Shown: one piece after another, positions 1 to 11,983 of the stretch
Numbering within the stretch: position 1 is the stretch's first letter
Layout: every line of letters begins with the position of its first letter
Origin: Larix kaempferi
Taxonomy: Eukaryota > Streptophyta > Pinopsida > Pinales > Pinaceae
DNA: 64,000 nucleotides
Direction of reading: 5' to 3'
Assembly: GCA_027924585.1 (NCBI GenBank)
Contig: BSBM01000050.1
Span: forward strand, 806,001-870,000
Position numbers and translations under genes: made by a program
The notes under the pieces: model-generated
What the model was told of the DNA's origin: nothing
What the model saw: the letters and a program-made list of their open reading frames with translations, nothing else
Databases searched by the model: none

Positions 1-27
1 GTCCTATCGCAAATACCAACATATACG

Positions 28-1250
28 TTGCATACATTGCAGGTGGGTGTGGCACAAGAAATTCAGATGCATGTAGTCGCGACATCAGTAGAGTGGACCA
101 AAGCAACTACAACTAAGGAAGCACTGCAAGAAGAAAATAATAAGTTGTGCAAGGAGAAAGAGGAGGATACACAAAAGACCGAAAGACTGAAGAAAGCAGT
201 GGAAGAAATCTGCAGTAATTTACCGGAAGTGCCGATGGAAGTGGATACCCCAATGGAGGAAAAGGTGGCGAATATAAGTGAAGCCATTCAAGGATTTTAT
301 GCAAAGATTGTGGACTTGGAAGCACGAACGACGCCAAGAACTCCACCATAGGAGAGATGGAAAGGGGAGCAAACAGCCAGTGCAGCAACAACAAATATCA
401 AAACTCTGGAAGAAAAGTGTGTGCAGAAGTATGAGAAAAGTACCCAAATATGGACGCAGCTCATCGAGGATGTAGAGTTGAAGGACATAGAACAAAAATT
501 GCAGGTTGCACAGGCAAAGGCGTAGAAACTGAAGGAAACAATGAGTACTCTACCTCCCGCGCAACAAATGATAGCAATGACAGAAAATTGCCAACAGTAG
601 TTGGAAATTAATCAGTTAAGAGCCCACCAGTAGAGCATTGTGCAAAAGTTAGAGCCACTACAAGCGAAAGCATACAGAGTGACAGTGGAACTTGTTGCAG
701 TGCAAGCAATCATAAAGCGAACAATACAAGAGACTAAGGAGAAATTGCAAGCAACCCTCACAACACAGATAGAAAAAGGTATTACAGCGCAGGAAGCCAA
801 AGCAAAGGAACAGGTTGTGAATGCAAGGGAAACACTTCAGAAGCTCGTAGAGACAGTGAAGGCAGCGCACCAAAAAAGTTGACGTGACTCAGGACAAAGA
901 ACACGTGTGGCTATCATTGAGAAAATCGGTGGCAAAGATTCCAATATGATAGCAAATCAGGATCAAATCCGCAAAGTCAGAACAAGTGGCTAGGGCACAT
1001 CATGACAAAGAGCATTGAGGTACTTAGTAATTGGTTATAAAAGCAACAGTGGACCGAATACTGGAGCAGTTAGGTTGTTGGATATATGTTGTAGAGATGC
1101 AGAACCAAAGGGAAAACCAGAGGTGCAGAACGAGGAAACAAGGTCGACCGTATAGAAAGCAAAGTCGCAAAAATACGAGAGTTGAAGAATCCGCGACACA
1201 GAGAGCCATGGCGCCACCAAAAGATGGAATATCAGTATAGAGAGAAACCT
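28..1250 (+). pseudogene. Decayed coiled-coil ORF of an LTR retrotransposon
   Basis: One frame, open in blocks from 28 to 351 and 640 to 882, encodes a highly charged Glu/Lys/Gln-rich protein with long heptad-like stretches, predicted to be coiled coil. The frame is broken by TAG at 349, 523, 598 and 631 and TGA at 880; the four TAGs fit former CAG glutamine codons in a Gln-rich protein. I see no zinc knuckle, protease or reverse transcriptase motif. The ORF is followed within about 200 bp by an LTR-like start near 1436, so it may occupy the extra-ORF position between pol and a 3' LTR. A gag-like or host-derived coiled-coil origin is equally possible. The 5' part lies outside the window. It sits in intron 3 of the Kelch gene, in sense relative to its own LTR and antisense to the gene. 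Confidence 0.45.
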
Positions 1251-1435
1251 AAGGAGCAGAGATAAATGATGGTTGGAACTCTGCTCAAATCAATGCTCAA
1301 GATGCCAATTGCAAACGGAGGGGACTCTCGTTCGAAAAGTGTTATGCAATAAATGGCATAATCCTAAAGCGAAGGATCTTGGTCAAAAACAGTGTAGTTG
1401 CAGACTAAAGTTGCTTAGGACGAGCAACAGGTGAG

Positions 1436-2000
1436 TGTTGGGGGCCCGTTGGAGCAGAATTTTGGACCAGTTTTGGGAGTTGTGCATTAGAAGTGGACCG
1501 CGCAACAAGTCAGCCAAAGGACAATGCGCACAAAAGGCAGGCGTTAGTTAGTAGTTGGGCGCTTATGTCCACATTGTAACGGGCTCAACCCATTCTGAAA
1601 TGTATAAATATGTAAGGGATCTTTGGGTTAAGGGGTTCTTTTTAGCATTTCTTTAGTTGTGGTTAGGCAGTTCTTTTAGTTGTTCGTGAATTGCTTTCAT
1701 GGTAGATTCCTTAGTAGCTGCTCTTATGCTATGTAATGTTGGGGTATTTATGGGTTTATAACAGAGATCTGATGCGCAGAGCATAGGTTTTGTAAGACTA
1801 TTCTAGATGATAATAATATTGAAATAAATATGTTTTGGAGCAAATCTCTTATGTGTTTGATGTGATGAATGTTATGTTTATTGCACACATGTTTGCTTTA
1901 TTTATGTCATTGCTTTGAATATGCTATCAATTCCTATGAATATGTTATTTATTTCTGCGCAGTAAGACAAATGTATGGTGGAAAAGTGGAATGAATGCAT
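1436..2000 (+). repeat. LTR-like sequence after the coiled-coil ORF
   Basis: A purine-rich run is followed by TGTTGGGGGCCC at 1436, the usual form of a polypurine tract plus LTR start. Downstream is a TATA-like tataaata near 1603 and an AATAAA-like gaaataaat near 1820, as in a U3-R layout. The 3' end and any target duplication could not be placed. An inference from layout only. Confidence 0.3.
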
Positions 2001-5000
2001 TATATCCCTTCAGCAATGCGGAAGCTTGGTTCTTGCAGTCCCCATAGATGCCTCGGGTGAGACTTCATCTGCTTGCAGGTGATCCCAAAAGGGTCGAAAT
2101 CTAGGGTTTTGTTGGTGAATTTGCATTGTAACATGGGTCTGCTTGCTACGCATCACAAGAATCATTCTGGATAGGCTCGAGCCTCAATTGAGTTACTTGG
2201 AGATTTTACCAACAGGGTCATCACCAAGCTAATCTATCATTTACGAACTTCATTGCTAGGAAGAGGAACGTGACTCATAGGCCAGATCAAAGCACCAGGT
2301 CAGTCGTTCCCTTTCATTGTATCTGTTGCCCTCCTTAAGGCAATCCGCACTTCTTGACTTTTTTATGCACTAAATTTTGCATTTGTTACTAGATTGAAAC
2401 CCTAAGAAAATAATCATAGTAGAGATTGGAATCATATTTCACCTCAATAACCTAGGGAATATATGCACTAGTAGATTTAAAATCAATCTGGTAGGTGTTT
2501 CCGCCAGAAGCACACCTAGGGGAACGCAGCAGAAATCTTCAAGTTGCTCGATGTGTCCTTGGGGGCAAGTTTCGAGTCAGGTGTTGTCACATGATCTTGA
2601 CTCCTCCGTTTAGGTAAAATCCTAACGAAGCCAAGGGGGGTAGACCCTCAGAAAAAGTTACTAAGGCTCTTTAAGTTGATTGATTGTTAAATGAGAAGTA
2701 AATTATTTAGGAGTTTTTTGAAATGGAACACTGAAGCAAGGTTATTGCAAAAATAGAAATAGTTCAACAACATATAAAGATACAACATCAGCAAATAAGA
2801 TTTAATCAACAATAGTGAACTGATATTAAGCAAAGAAATGTATTGTTGCAACTTGGAGATCAGTGCCAATGGAGTCAAATAAAATAGTCTTGCTGAAATG
2901 TAAAGTGTTTTGCAATGTACTTGGTCAGTTTTAAATGATTAAGATGCTGAGTGGATTAACAGGGAAAAGGGGATTCCCGATATACCGTGAGGTGGTTGGG
3001 AATATGTCTGGATTTCAACTTATGTGATTCCGCACAAGGACATGTGGGCTAGATGGAGTCAGGGGGAGACGTCCAACACTACACCAAACGAGGGTGTAGC
3101 CTGACGAGGCCCCGCGATCACTTTCTACTGGTTCCCGCTTCCTTTGCAAAATTTGCCCACAACAAAGTGATTTCGAGTTAACATCGGATTTATGTTATGG
3201 GAAGTTAATTGAAAAATGTGAGGACTAATTACTAGTCACTCCAATCGTTTTTGATGCACACAACTGGTTGAACAAACCACAGAGGTGCAGAGCATACAGG
3301 AATAAGAGCCTTGGTTGCTTTTAAGAGTTTTAAAATGTTTTTTCTTGTCTAACAAAATTACTCCAGGAATCTCTTTTTTGGTTCAGTACTCGGGCAAGCC
3401 CTTATCCACGAACCGTACTGCGGGAAATCAAGGAGGTTAAATTATTGTAAAAAGGTAGATTGCAAAATAAAATTGTTGCACAAAAAGTAAAGTAACAAAT
3501 TGCAATAAAGTAATGGAATTTGTCTATTTACTACAGCAAAGGATCTCTTTTCCCTTGCGGTACTTTGGGAAAGCAATGTTGGGTTAGTATTAGTTTTGCA
3601 AAATTGTAAAATGACAAAAACGAAAGCAAATCTAGATCTATTTACTGAAATCAAAGCTACTCTAATCTAGCAAATAACTAACTAAAGCAATGAAAGCAAA
3701 AAAGGAGGAAGATACGAGCTTCCCCCAAATGGGGGAAGAGGGGTGTGGGAGCCTTAAATCCTACTTGCTTTTTATTAAGTTTATTACAATATGCTTCTCT
3801 GAAGGAATGCCTTTGATACCTTAAAATGGGATTCAAATGGTTTACAGAAAAACTTGGAAAATAAAGGGACTTGGAATAGATCTTCTTGGAAAGCTCAAAG
3901 CTCCAAAATTCCCTCAAATGCCTCCACTTTCCTGTTAACACAAGCAAAGAGTAGCAAACTAAAACTCAAATAAAAGTTAGTATGTTAGCTAAAAAGACAT
4001 AAAAATTACAACCTTAGGACTTACAAAAACTTGGAAAGATTCATACTTAAAGAACTAAAGAAACTAGCATTTAGATCTAGACTCTTAAATGGAAATTTGA
4101 AGCTCCTTTTAGATCTAAACTAATACATGTAATGACTATGATATGCTTTCTAGATCTGATTTTACTTGTAATAAAAATAAGTAACTAAGAAGAAAGTTTG
4201 TAGTTTTAGGGAAGGAAGAAGAAGTAGCCACTCAAGCTTGAATCTCTTGGAAAGCTTGGAGGTTTATTGGTAAAACAAAAGTGTTTCTATCTGGATCCAA
4301 GAAAAGGAGATGCAGCTTAGCTCAACCTTTTACTTGGGATGATGATCTGCAAAATCTTATCACACTTGCAACAAAAAATATTAGATCTGGTACTTTCTAC
4401 CAATGGAAACCAAAAAAGCATGAACTGTACCTGAATAAGAGAATGCCCTTTCGAATCTCTAAAGGTAAAACAGCAAGTAAATAACTTGAAACTTCAAATA
4501 TTTACCCTATGTGCTTCAAAGAGCCCACTAAGCTAGATTAATTACAACATTAAAGCAAAAAGCATGAAAACATTGCAGCAGTATCACCTATTCACAAAGC
4601 ATATGCACCAAATTGTCACACCTCATAAGCCTCCAAAGCCTTCAACTTTATTCAGATAGCAGCAATAAAAACAATACATGAGCAAAGGTTCCTTGCATCC
4701 ATCAAATGGGAGAGGATTGCCTTGATTTTATAGGAAAACCAAGCCCTAGGGGGGGCGCATCACCACTCAAAGAGAGAGGGTGAGTTCTAGAGAGAATAAT
4801 AGAAGAGAATGGATCTTAATTGATCCTTGATTGAGATTTGATTGAATGAGGTGGGCGCCACCTCACAAGAGGTGCACCCCCTCCTTTTGATTGCTCACCC
4901 AACCACTTGCAAATCGCCACCTCAAGAGAAGTCGCCCATCTAAAGAGGGAGGACGCATCTCCATCTCAAGACAACTCGCCCTTGCTGATACTTGATGCCA

Positions 5001-6560
5001 ATCAGTCGGATCCTGATTGATTTGATCTTCGATGTTGATTGCCAACTTAACTGGGCCTTTATTTGGACAAAATTCCTAAAAATTATGATTTTTTATTTTC
5101 TCCATATCTTTATTTTTCTAATTTTTTAATTCTCTTTAATCATTTTTGAGAGAATTTTTATTTGAGTCATTAATAATCACTCGAAACTTAGGAAAAGTGG
5201 GTTTTGGGGTATTATGGGTGCTTTGGGTTAGAAAACAAGCACCCCCATGGCAAATTTCCCCTCTAGACCACACTTTTATGACTTTTTTGGTTTTTTCAAT
5301 TAAAACATTAAAAATTGACCTGTTTTACGGGAAAATTTTATTTTTGCGGAACTTGATAAAATCCTAGGGGACCTAGCACATGTCCATAATGACTCAAACT
5401 AATGCCTAGCATGCTCATAAACATTGACACATGAACTTTAATAACCTCCTAAGGCCTAACCACCAAGTCGATCATTCCAGCTTTGGAGGAGCGGGTGAAA
5501 AACTCGAAAATTATAAATCACTTATTCAGCATTGCATAATTGACAAGGGAAAAAACACCATGGAATGATCAGATTGATGCCTAAGTCTAGGAAGCCAAGT
5601 TCTTTACAAAAAACCGCCATGCTAGTACATTTTTTACAATATCCCCAAGGGGTATGAACATGTAATTATTAAAAAAGAGGCCAGAACTGGCCCTGAAAAG
5701 ACTTCTAAACTTTTGAGCACTGATAATGAACAACTAGATTGTTCACAACTTTGGCGGCTCACAGGAAATCCACCTATGTGCAACTTGGTGGATAACATTA
5801 GGCATTTGTTCATCCTAGTGCATTTTGTAACTTGTTGTAGCAATTACCTGCATTTTACCACTAAGAAGCAATAAGCATAAAACAAGATGAGACACTCATT
5901 AAACATATACCAGCACCTACATTTATCTCTTACATTCAAATTTCAAGCATTAAAACTGTTAATTAACAAAAACCTGAACTTAATTCAAGCTGGTAATTCA
6001 TAATCTTAGCTTGTAATAATTCCAAGTGACCTAGGACATTCAATAACCTAAGAAATAATTAACCATAGGTCACTTCCAATCAGTAGGGGATCAATTTACT
6101 TTCAATACCCATCATCCACTAGGCCATTCCCCACAGGGTATACATTTTCCTATTGCTAATTGACTTCCACAAATGCTCAGTGCTGAAGTGAAGGTCTTAG
6201 CAACTTTATTTACCAAAGAAAAGCCATGTCACAGCAAGGAAAAGGACAAAAAAAGTAACCCTTGGCATGCATCCACACACAGCCTGCTAAGTAAGCATTA
6301 ATTTTCCTCTTTCCTAAGGCTTCTAGGAGCCTAGGACGAGTTGATGATCATGCATTGAGCTTCTGTATTAAAGGATTGGAGATCACATTGAAGGGTGTGA
6401 CAGTTCTATTCTCTTGACAGTTTTGTAGTAGCAGACGACTTGTTCATTAGAAATTGTTGCATATCTGGCTGCTTCAGTCATGAATTATGCTAAGACAGTG
6501 GAAATAATAATATATTATATTAATGAAACAAAATATTTTACTGAAACAAAATACTTCACT
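2001..6560. other. AT-rich intron-3 DNA without recognised genes
   Basis: Only short ORFs without recognisable domains occur on either strand. 4740-5060 is a GC-richer patch with inverted motifs (GGTGGGCGCCACC near 4850), possibly an old LTR promoter region. 5600-5850 has a minus-strand ORF that does not look like Kelch. I searched the minus strand here for the next expected Kelch exon and did not find one. Confidence 0.5.
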
Positions 6561-6611
6561 TTAAAATTGTTAACACTTAACAGTGAAGTTGTGAACACAG
6601 GTGAGTCGGTG

Positions 6612-6642
6612 ACAGAGCCACTGTAAGTTACAGTGGCTCTGT
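6612..6642. repeat. Near-perfect palindrome with 15-bp arms
   Basis: ACAGAGCCACTGTAA at 6612-6626 is followed by a single G and then its exact reverse complement to 6642. It lies about 290 bp upstream of the hAT transposase start and may belong to the subterminal region of that element. Confidence 0.8.
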
Positions 6643-6927
6643 GTTATGCAATTTAGCATTGTTATTTGCTAATATAGTAATGTGCAGGCAGCAGAGCAGC
6701 AAAATGCACATTGCAATTTTTTTGAAAATTCAGAGGTTTAATAAGTTAATAAATTAAATTATTAATAATTATTAATTATTAATTAATTTTCATGTTTTAA
6801 CTTTTTGTTTTATCATTTTCTGTTTATCATCTTATGTTTATCATTTTATGCTAAAATTAAAAATCATTTTTTTTATGTTGCAGCTTCAAACTTTCAAAGT
6901 TCCAAACTAGTTTACAAAGTTGCAAAC

Positions 6928-9623
6928 ATGTCGAAGACTTTGGATCCATTCTACGACTACACAGAGCCTCTTGATCCACAAAATCGCCAAAAGCTAAAAT
7001 GCAATTTGTGTGGGAAGGAGATGACAGGGGGGATAAGTAGGCTCAAATACCACCTCGCGTAACTTTCAGGGCATGAGGTGGATATTCGCAAAAACTCCAC
7101 ACCTGAAATTATTCATAGGGCCAAACTCGCAATTGAAAGTATTGGCAAGAAGAAAGATGAAGGGGAAGCTCTCAGGCAGGAACTTGGAATGAGAGTGTCA
7201 TTAGGATCCGGAACAGCCGGACACACTTTAGGGGGAGTGGGGAGTGAGACCTTTTCCTCATCTTCCGCCATGCCTTCAACAACATCTAATTACTATGTTC
7301 CGAGATCCGGGCCTGGTGCACAACCAGGTATAAAGTCAATGTTCAAGATAAATGAGAAAAAGGAAACAGACAAACTTGTGAGTCGGTGTCTTTTATGGAG
7401 TGATATACCATTCCACTTTGCGACGAACCCATTCTACGTTCTTATGTTTGATGTCGTTGCTACTATTGGGCCGGGATATAAGCCCCCCACTTATGAGGAG
7501 CTGAGAGGGCCCCTCCTTGATAATGAAAAGGTTGATTGCACTACTAGGTTGGAGGAGCTTCAAGGTTCATGGGAGGTCACGGGATGCACAGTGATGTCAG
7601 ATGGTTGGACCGATACAAAGGGTAGAACCCTTCTCAATTTCTTGGTTCATTGTCCCAGGGGCATAATGTTTATAAAATCTGTGGATGCATCTGCACAAAT
7701 CAAAGATGCAGCATTACTATGTGAGTTGTTGGATGGGTTCATCCAGGAGGTAGGACCGCAGCATGTTGTCCAAGTTATAACGGACAATGCTGCGAATTAT
7801 GTGGCAGCTGGCAAGATGCTTATGGACATGTATCCTTCTTTGTTTTGGACCCCTTGTGCTGCACACTATATCGACTTGATCTTAGAGGATATGGGAAAGA
7901 TTGAGTTTATCAGGGATGTCATTGATCCAGCAAGAAGCATCACCAAATTTATATACAATCATGCTTCTATCCTTAGCTTGACGAGGCAGTTTACTCATGA
8001 CAGGGAGTTGGTTCGTCCCGCCATCACTCGCTTTGCCACTTGTTTCATCTCTCTTTAGTCTCTCCATACTTCTAAGTGGGACTTGTAGACTATGTTCCTT
8101 TCAGCTGAGTGGCGTGCTTTATCAATTAGCACTAAACCGGAGGGACTTGCCATATCCAAACTAGTGTCATACCAGGAGAGCTTCTGGGATGGGGTGAAGG
8201 AGGTGTGTGCCATCTGTGAACCTTTGGTAAGGGTTCTTCACTTGGTTGATGGAGACAAGCCCGCAATGGGCTACCTATATGAGGCCATGGATAGGGCCAA
8301 AGAGGCCATTCGTGCCTACTGTGAGGACAGGGGAGAGGATGGGCAAGCAAAGCAACAATTGATATGGGTGGTGATTGATCAGCGATGGAACAACACACTT
8401 CATCGCCCCATTCATGCTGCAAGGCTATTCCTCAACCCCGCATTCTCTTACTCCTGTGGCTTCCGGTTTGATGGAGAGGTAATGGATGGGTTCTTGGAAT
8501 GTGTCGAGAAGATGGTGCCAAGTGAAGATGATCGTTCAGAGATTTCCAAAGAGTTGGAAATCTATAAGAGGGCCATAGGAACATTTGGGTTTGCTATGGC
8601 TATCAGGGACAGGAAGAACAAAATGCCAAGTAAGCTTCACCTTGTTTCAAGTTCAACTTTCAAGAATGAAAATTCAATTTATTTATTTCTTTGTTTTAAA
8701 TTTTAAATTTTCAATGTCTTCTCTTATGTTTCTAACTTTCTCCAATTCATTGTAGATAATTGGTGGGAAACCTATGGCGCACGAGTACCCCATCTCCAAA
8801 GTCTTGCTGTTCGGATCCTTAGCCAGACATGCAGCTCTTCTGGTTGTGAGCGCAACTGGAGTGTATTTGAAAAAATACACACCAAGAAGCACAACAAGTT
8901 AGAGAATTTGAAATTAAATTCGAAATTCATTATCTATTGTAATTTATGTCCCATGGGTAATTATAATTTATGTATTCTAGATTCTAATTTAATAAATTCG
9001 ATGTCCTCATACAAGTTGGATACCCAACGCCTAAATGATCTAGTGTACGTATCCTACAATCTCAGGTTGTGGGTGAAGAAGCTTCAGAAAAAACCTGATG
9101 TGGAGGCCATTTCATTGGATGACATTGACACCACTACTGCGTGGAGAGTGGAGATTGAGAAACCTGTTATGGAGGCAGCCCCTGATTGGTTAGAGGATGA
9201 TCATGATACACAGGATCCCCAGAGTGAGATATGGGAGGATGAGGGGTTTGGCTTTGAGAGTGTGCCACCACTGGAGCCACCAGTAGACTGTCCAGTTGCA
9301 CAGCCATCGGTTTCATGGCCACCGTTGTCACGGCCACTGTTGTCATGGCCACAGGTGTCACGACCACCGTCTCAGCAGAGGGACCCAAATATAGGGGCAG
9401 TGGTAGCAGTAGCAGTGGTAGAGGACTTGATGAGCGTGACATAGTAGTACCTTATCAGTCTTTTAGTTCTTCTATATTACATCAGAGACCAGGCACTTCT
9501 AGAGGCAGAGGACGCCATAGTCCACGACGACTCCCACGAGCACCTGGGCTTTCTAGCTCTAGAGGCAGAGCCATTACTAGAGTGATTACCTTTACCCGTA
9601 GAAGGGGTAGAGGGAATCCATAG
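6928..9623 (+). pseudogene. hAT-superfamily transposase (BED finger, DUF659, dimerisation domain), decayed
   Basis: The likely start is ATG at 6928 (MSKTLDPFYDY). Domains in order: a BED-type zinc finger (KCNLCGKEM, then H and H near 7050-7075); a DUF659/RNase H-like core with SDGWTD (about 7600) and ITDNAANYV (about 7780), where hAT catalytic aspartates sit; and a C-terminal dimerisation domain (SSSGCERNWSVF, about 8830) with the conserved Glu. Stops interrupt the frame at 7060 (TAA), 8056 (TAG) and 8086 (TAG), all explicable as former Gln codons. A clean intron, 8630-8755 (GTAAGC...TGTAG), joins the core to the dimerisation exon in frame. Around 9385 the coding frame shifts; the other frame continues to 9623 with an Arg-Gly-rich tail. 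Plant hAT transposases have this architecture. Terminal inverted repeats and an 8-bp duplication were not found. The element lies antisense in intron 3 of the Kelch gene. Confidence 0.88.
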
Positions 9624-9724
9624 TTTACTTTGTTTAGTTGATTTCATTGCATATGACAATTGACTCTATGAGATACATTGATTGTATTTTTTTGGTGATT
9701 CATGAGTCGGGGACTCAAGATACA

Positions 9725-10033
9725 GGACACGATTCATTTTTTATGTGTGATGTCTAGACTCTAGCGATACGTCTTATTATTTATGCATCTTATATATCAG
9801 TTTTCTTTCCATATGCATGTGGCAATGTGTTTAAACATTATTTGATGTTCTTGTTGCTTTATATGTTTAGAAAATTGAAAAAAAATGAAGGACACGATTC
9901 ATTTTTGATGTATGATGTCTAGCAATACGTCTTATACATCTTATATATCAGTTTTCTTTCCATATGCATGTGGCAATGTGTTTATTTGATGTTCTTGTTG
10001 CTTTAGATGTTTAGAAAATTGAAAAAAAATGAA
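9725..10033. repeat. Tandem duplication, units of 165 and 144 bp
   Basis: 9725-9889 and 9890-10033 share the same start (GGACACGATTCATTTTT) and end (GAAAAAAAATGAA). The second unit is shorter through small internal deletions. It lies just downstream of the hAT transposase, so it may be part of that element's 3' end. Confidence 0.85.
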
Positions 10034-10064
10034 TATTTTTGTATTTTTTTAAGTTTGCCGATAT

Positions 10065-10159
10065 ATTGCCGATGTTTGCCGACATTTTCGCCGATAAATC
10101 CGATAATTTCTTTTTGGACCCTCGGCGATATATTCGCCGACACGATATTTGTAACTTTG
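10065..10159. repeat. 95-bp GCCGA/CGATA-rich block, copy 1
   Basis: The block is rich in GCCGA and CGATAT motifs and ends in CGATATTTGTAACTTTG. A clearly homologous 95-bp copy lies at 47708-47802. Short CGATA-type repeats are common in subterminal regions of plant hAT elements, so this may mark a hAT 3' end; that link is inferred. Confidence 0.75.
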
Positions 10160-10937
10160 TTAGGGACCTCAGAAAAAAGAAAAAAAAATGGTTTTTGAAA
10201 AATCAAGTACCTCCTACTATGGATACATTTCCAAGGTTCCTTATATGCCCTCTTGCAATTTCTACAAGTGCACTGCCCACCAACAAGGCAATGAACCTTA
10301 ATGTTATTTTTGCCCTCAGATAAAATAGTACAACGTTGTGAAGTCATTATGAGCCTCAACAATTTTTGTACCTAAGCATTCCTAATGCAAACATTAGGTA
10401 CAGGATATCATGAAGATTAAAGACTGCCAACTAATTTGATACAACCACAAGAAGAGTAAAAAGACCCATACCTAACATTCACAAACTTTTCCAGAAATGA
10501 TGAAAATGGACAATGTACTTTATAGTGAAGAGAGAAAAAACACAAAGAGCATAAAAGCAATGGCAATGGTATCAGCAACAACCAATAAACTCATGCTTTC
10601 AGACAAATCACAGCACAGAACAGTAACTAAACAAAACGGCAAGTAGATCAAGAATCTCTACTTGTAACGAAGAATGAACAATCTTTTTGATCAATTTTCA
10701 ACACCTCATAGCCAACTGCATCACAGATGTCTGCAGCAAATAGTGGCCAGAAACAGACAAGAAATCCTTCTGAGGGTACAGTAAAATGTGTTTTAAAATG
10801 AACTCAAATCCAGTACAATATTCTCGAATATTAAAAACAATTTAATTAATGTGAAATTAAAGAAAAATATTCATCTATAGAGAAATAATCATCTTAAAAT
10901 TGAAAAAGTTAGAAATAAAATATCACCGATGACTTAC
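10160..10937 (-). other. Start of Kelch intron 3
   Basis: The minus-strand donor GTAAGT reads from 10937 downward. Up to 10160 I find no second Kelch exon and no transposon domain. A minus-strand ORF at 10003-10362 has no recognisable domain and partly overlaps the CGATA block. Confidence 0.6.
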
Positions 10938-11102
10938 TTGTGTCCAAAATATAAAGGTCATTGTAATAAATCTCGTCTTCTTCTTGAGTTTTCCCACATC
11001 CTCCGAAGATAAACAGACGATGGCCAATAAGTGCAGCACTATGCCCCTCTCGAGCTGCTGGTCCTTCACCATGTACTTCAGGTTCCATCCATGAGTTTGT
11101 AG
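10938..11102 (-). CDS. Kelch-repeat protein, exon 3
   Basis: This 165-nt exon encodes a complete Kelch blade with the hallmark order RL-FIFGGCG...YYNDLYILDT and the preceding WMEP and AREGHSAAL signatures. It starts after a good acceptor (TACATTTGCAG, cut between 11103 and 11102) and ends in donor GTAAGT (10937-10932). Phase is 1 at both ends: the two bases CT complete the split codon left by exon 2, giving ...FDT-A-TNSWM. In the related plant family, which I know from Arabidopsis At1g18610/At1g74150-type Kelch proteins (from memory), this blade directly follows the one encoded by exon 2, so no exon is missing between them. The product is a beta-propeller protein, probably a protein-interaction scaffold; its molecular function is not evident. 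The exon continues to a next exon outside the window. Confidence 0.93.
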
Positions 11103-11105
11103 CTG

Positions 11106-11983
11106 CAAATGTACAAAACTTTGTCAGAAAGATAACTTAAGTGCAAGAAAGAATGATTTATTTGCAGCAACAATGATTGAACTTTTTCTTGTCAAACTTC
11201 TAAGGAATATAAGTAAAATAAAGAACATGAATTACATAAAAACTAGTCAGAATATAAGTACTGTCAATAAGGAAAGAAACGGTTATGATCTGCATATTCA
11301 GGGGAGCAAATTATTTGACACTCCCATTAAATTCAATTAGGTGCTTGTCTGAATAGTTTATCTCCTTACTCATAACTTCAAGCAAATTGCTGTCAAACAA
11401 AGCATTAGAAACTTTTCAGCTTAGTAACAAATATTATGGTGCATCTTGTCAAAGATATTTCACAATTCGTGTGATTTATTTCTGACTTTTCGGATAATAT
11501 AAGACTGATGTCCAGACAAGGTTTACCTTATATGATTGGTTTATGGATATCAAACTTCAAGTGGTTCGCTTCCCAATGTACTAAAGACCAAAAATTCCAA
11601 ACAAGTGGCCAATAAAGTAAGTAGTAACACATCCAAACCAAAAAGCAATGAAACGATCTCAATAGCTTCATTGAATGTGCCAATTGTTACAACAAAAACT
11701 AGCACCCAAGGTGAAAAAGTCCCAACCACCAAGGTGAAACCTTAAGTTGAATTTAGGAAGGTTACCAACTGTCATCACAGAAGCTCTTCCTCTCAATTTA
11801 GGCTACCTCTTCTCTAGCACAAGGGAGGCTTCTCTAAGTTAAGTTAAAGCCTAAAGTTTGAGGTTTGAAATGTAGTGTTTTGGACTTGAATTAAATCAGT
11901 TTGTAATCTGACTAAGGTATTTTGAACAAGGTAAATTTTAGGTTTATAAAACAACATGTAAGTCTAGTATAGGTGATTATATA
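11106..11983. other. Intron DNA upstream of exon 3
   Basis: Unassigned AT-rich sequence. A 69-codon plus-strand ORF at 11536-11745 is Ser/Thr/Lys-rich and has no recognisable domain; I do not consider it a gene. Confidence 0.5.

Noticed and set aside
10003-10362. 119-codon minus-strand ORF just downstream of exon 3, considered as a further Kelch exon
   Set aside because: No Kelch motif, not in phase 1 after a suitable acceptor, and partly made of the CGATA repeat.
11536-11745. 69-codon Ser/Thr/Lys-rich ORF
   Set aside because: No domain and length within chance expectation for this composition.
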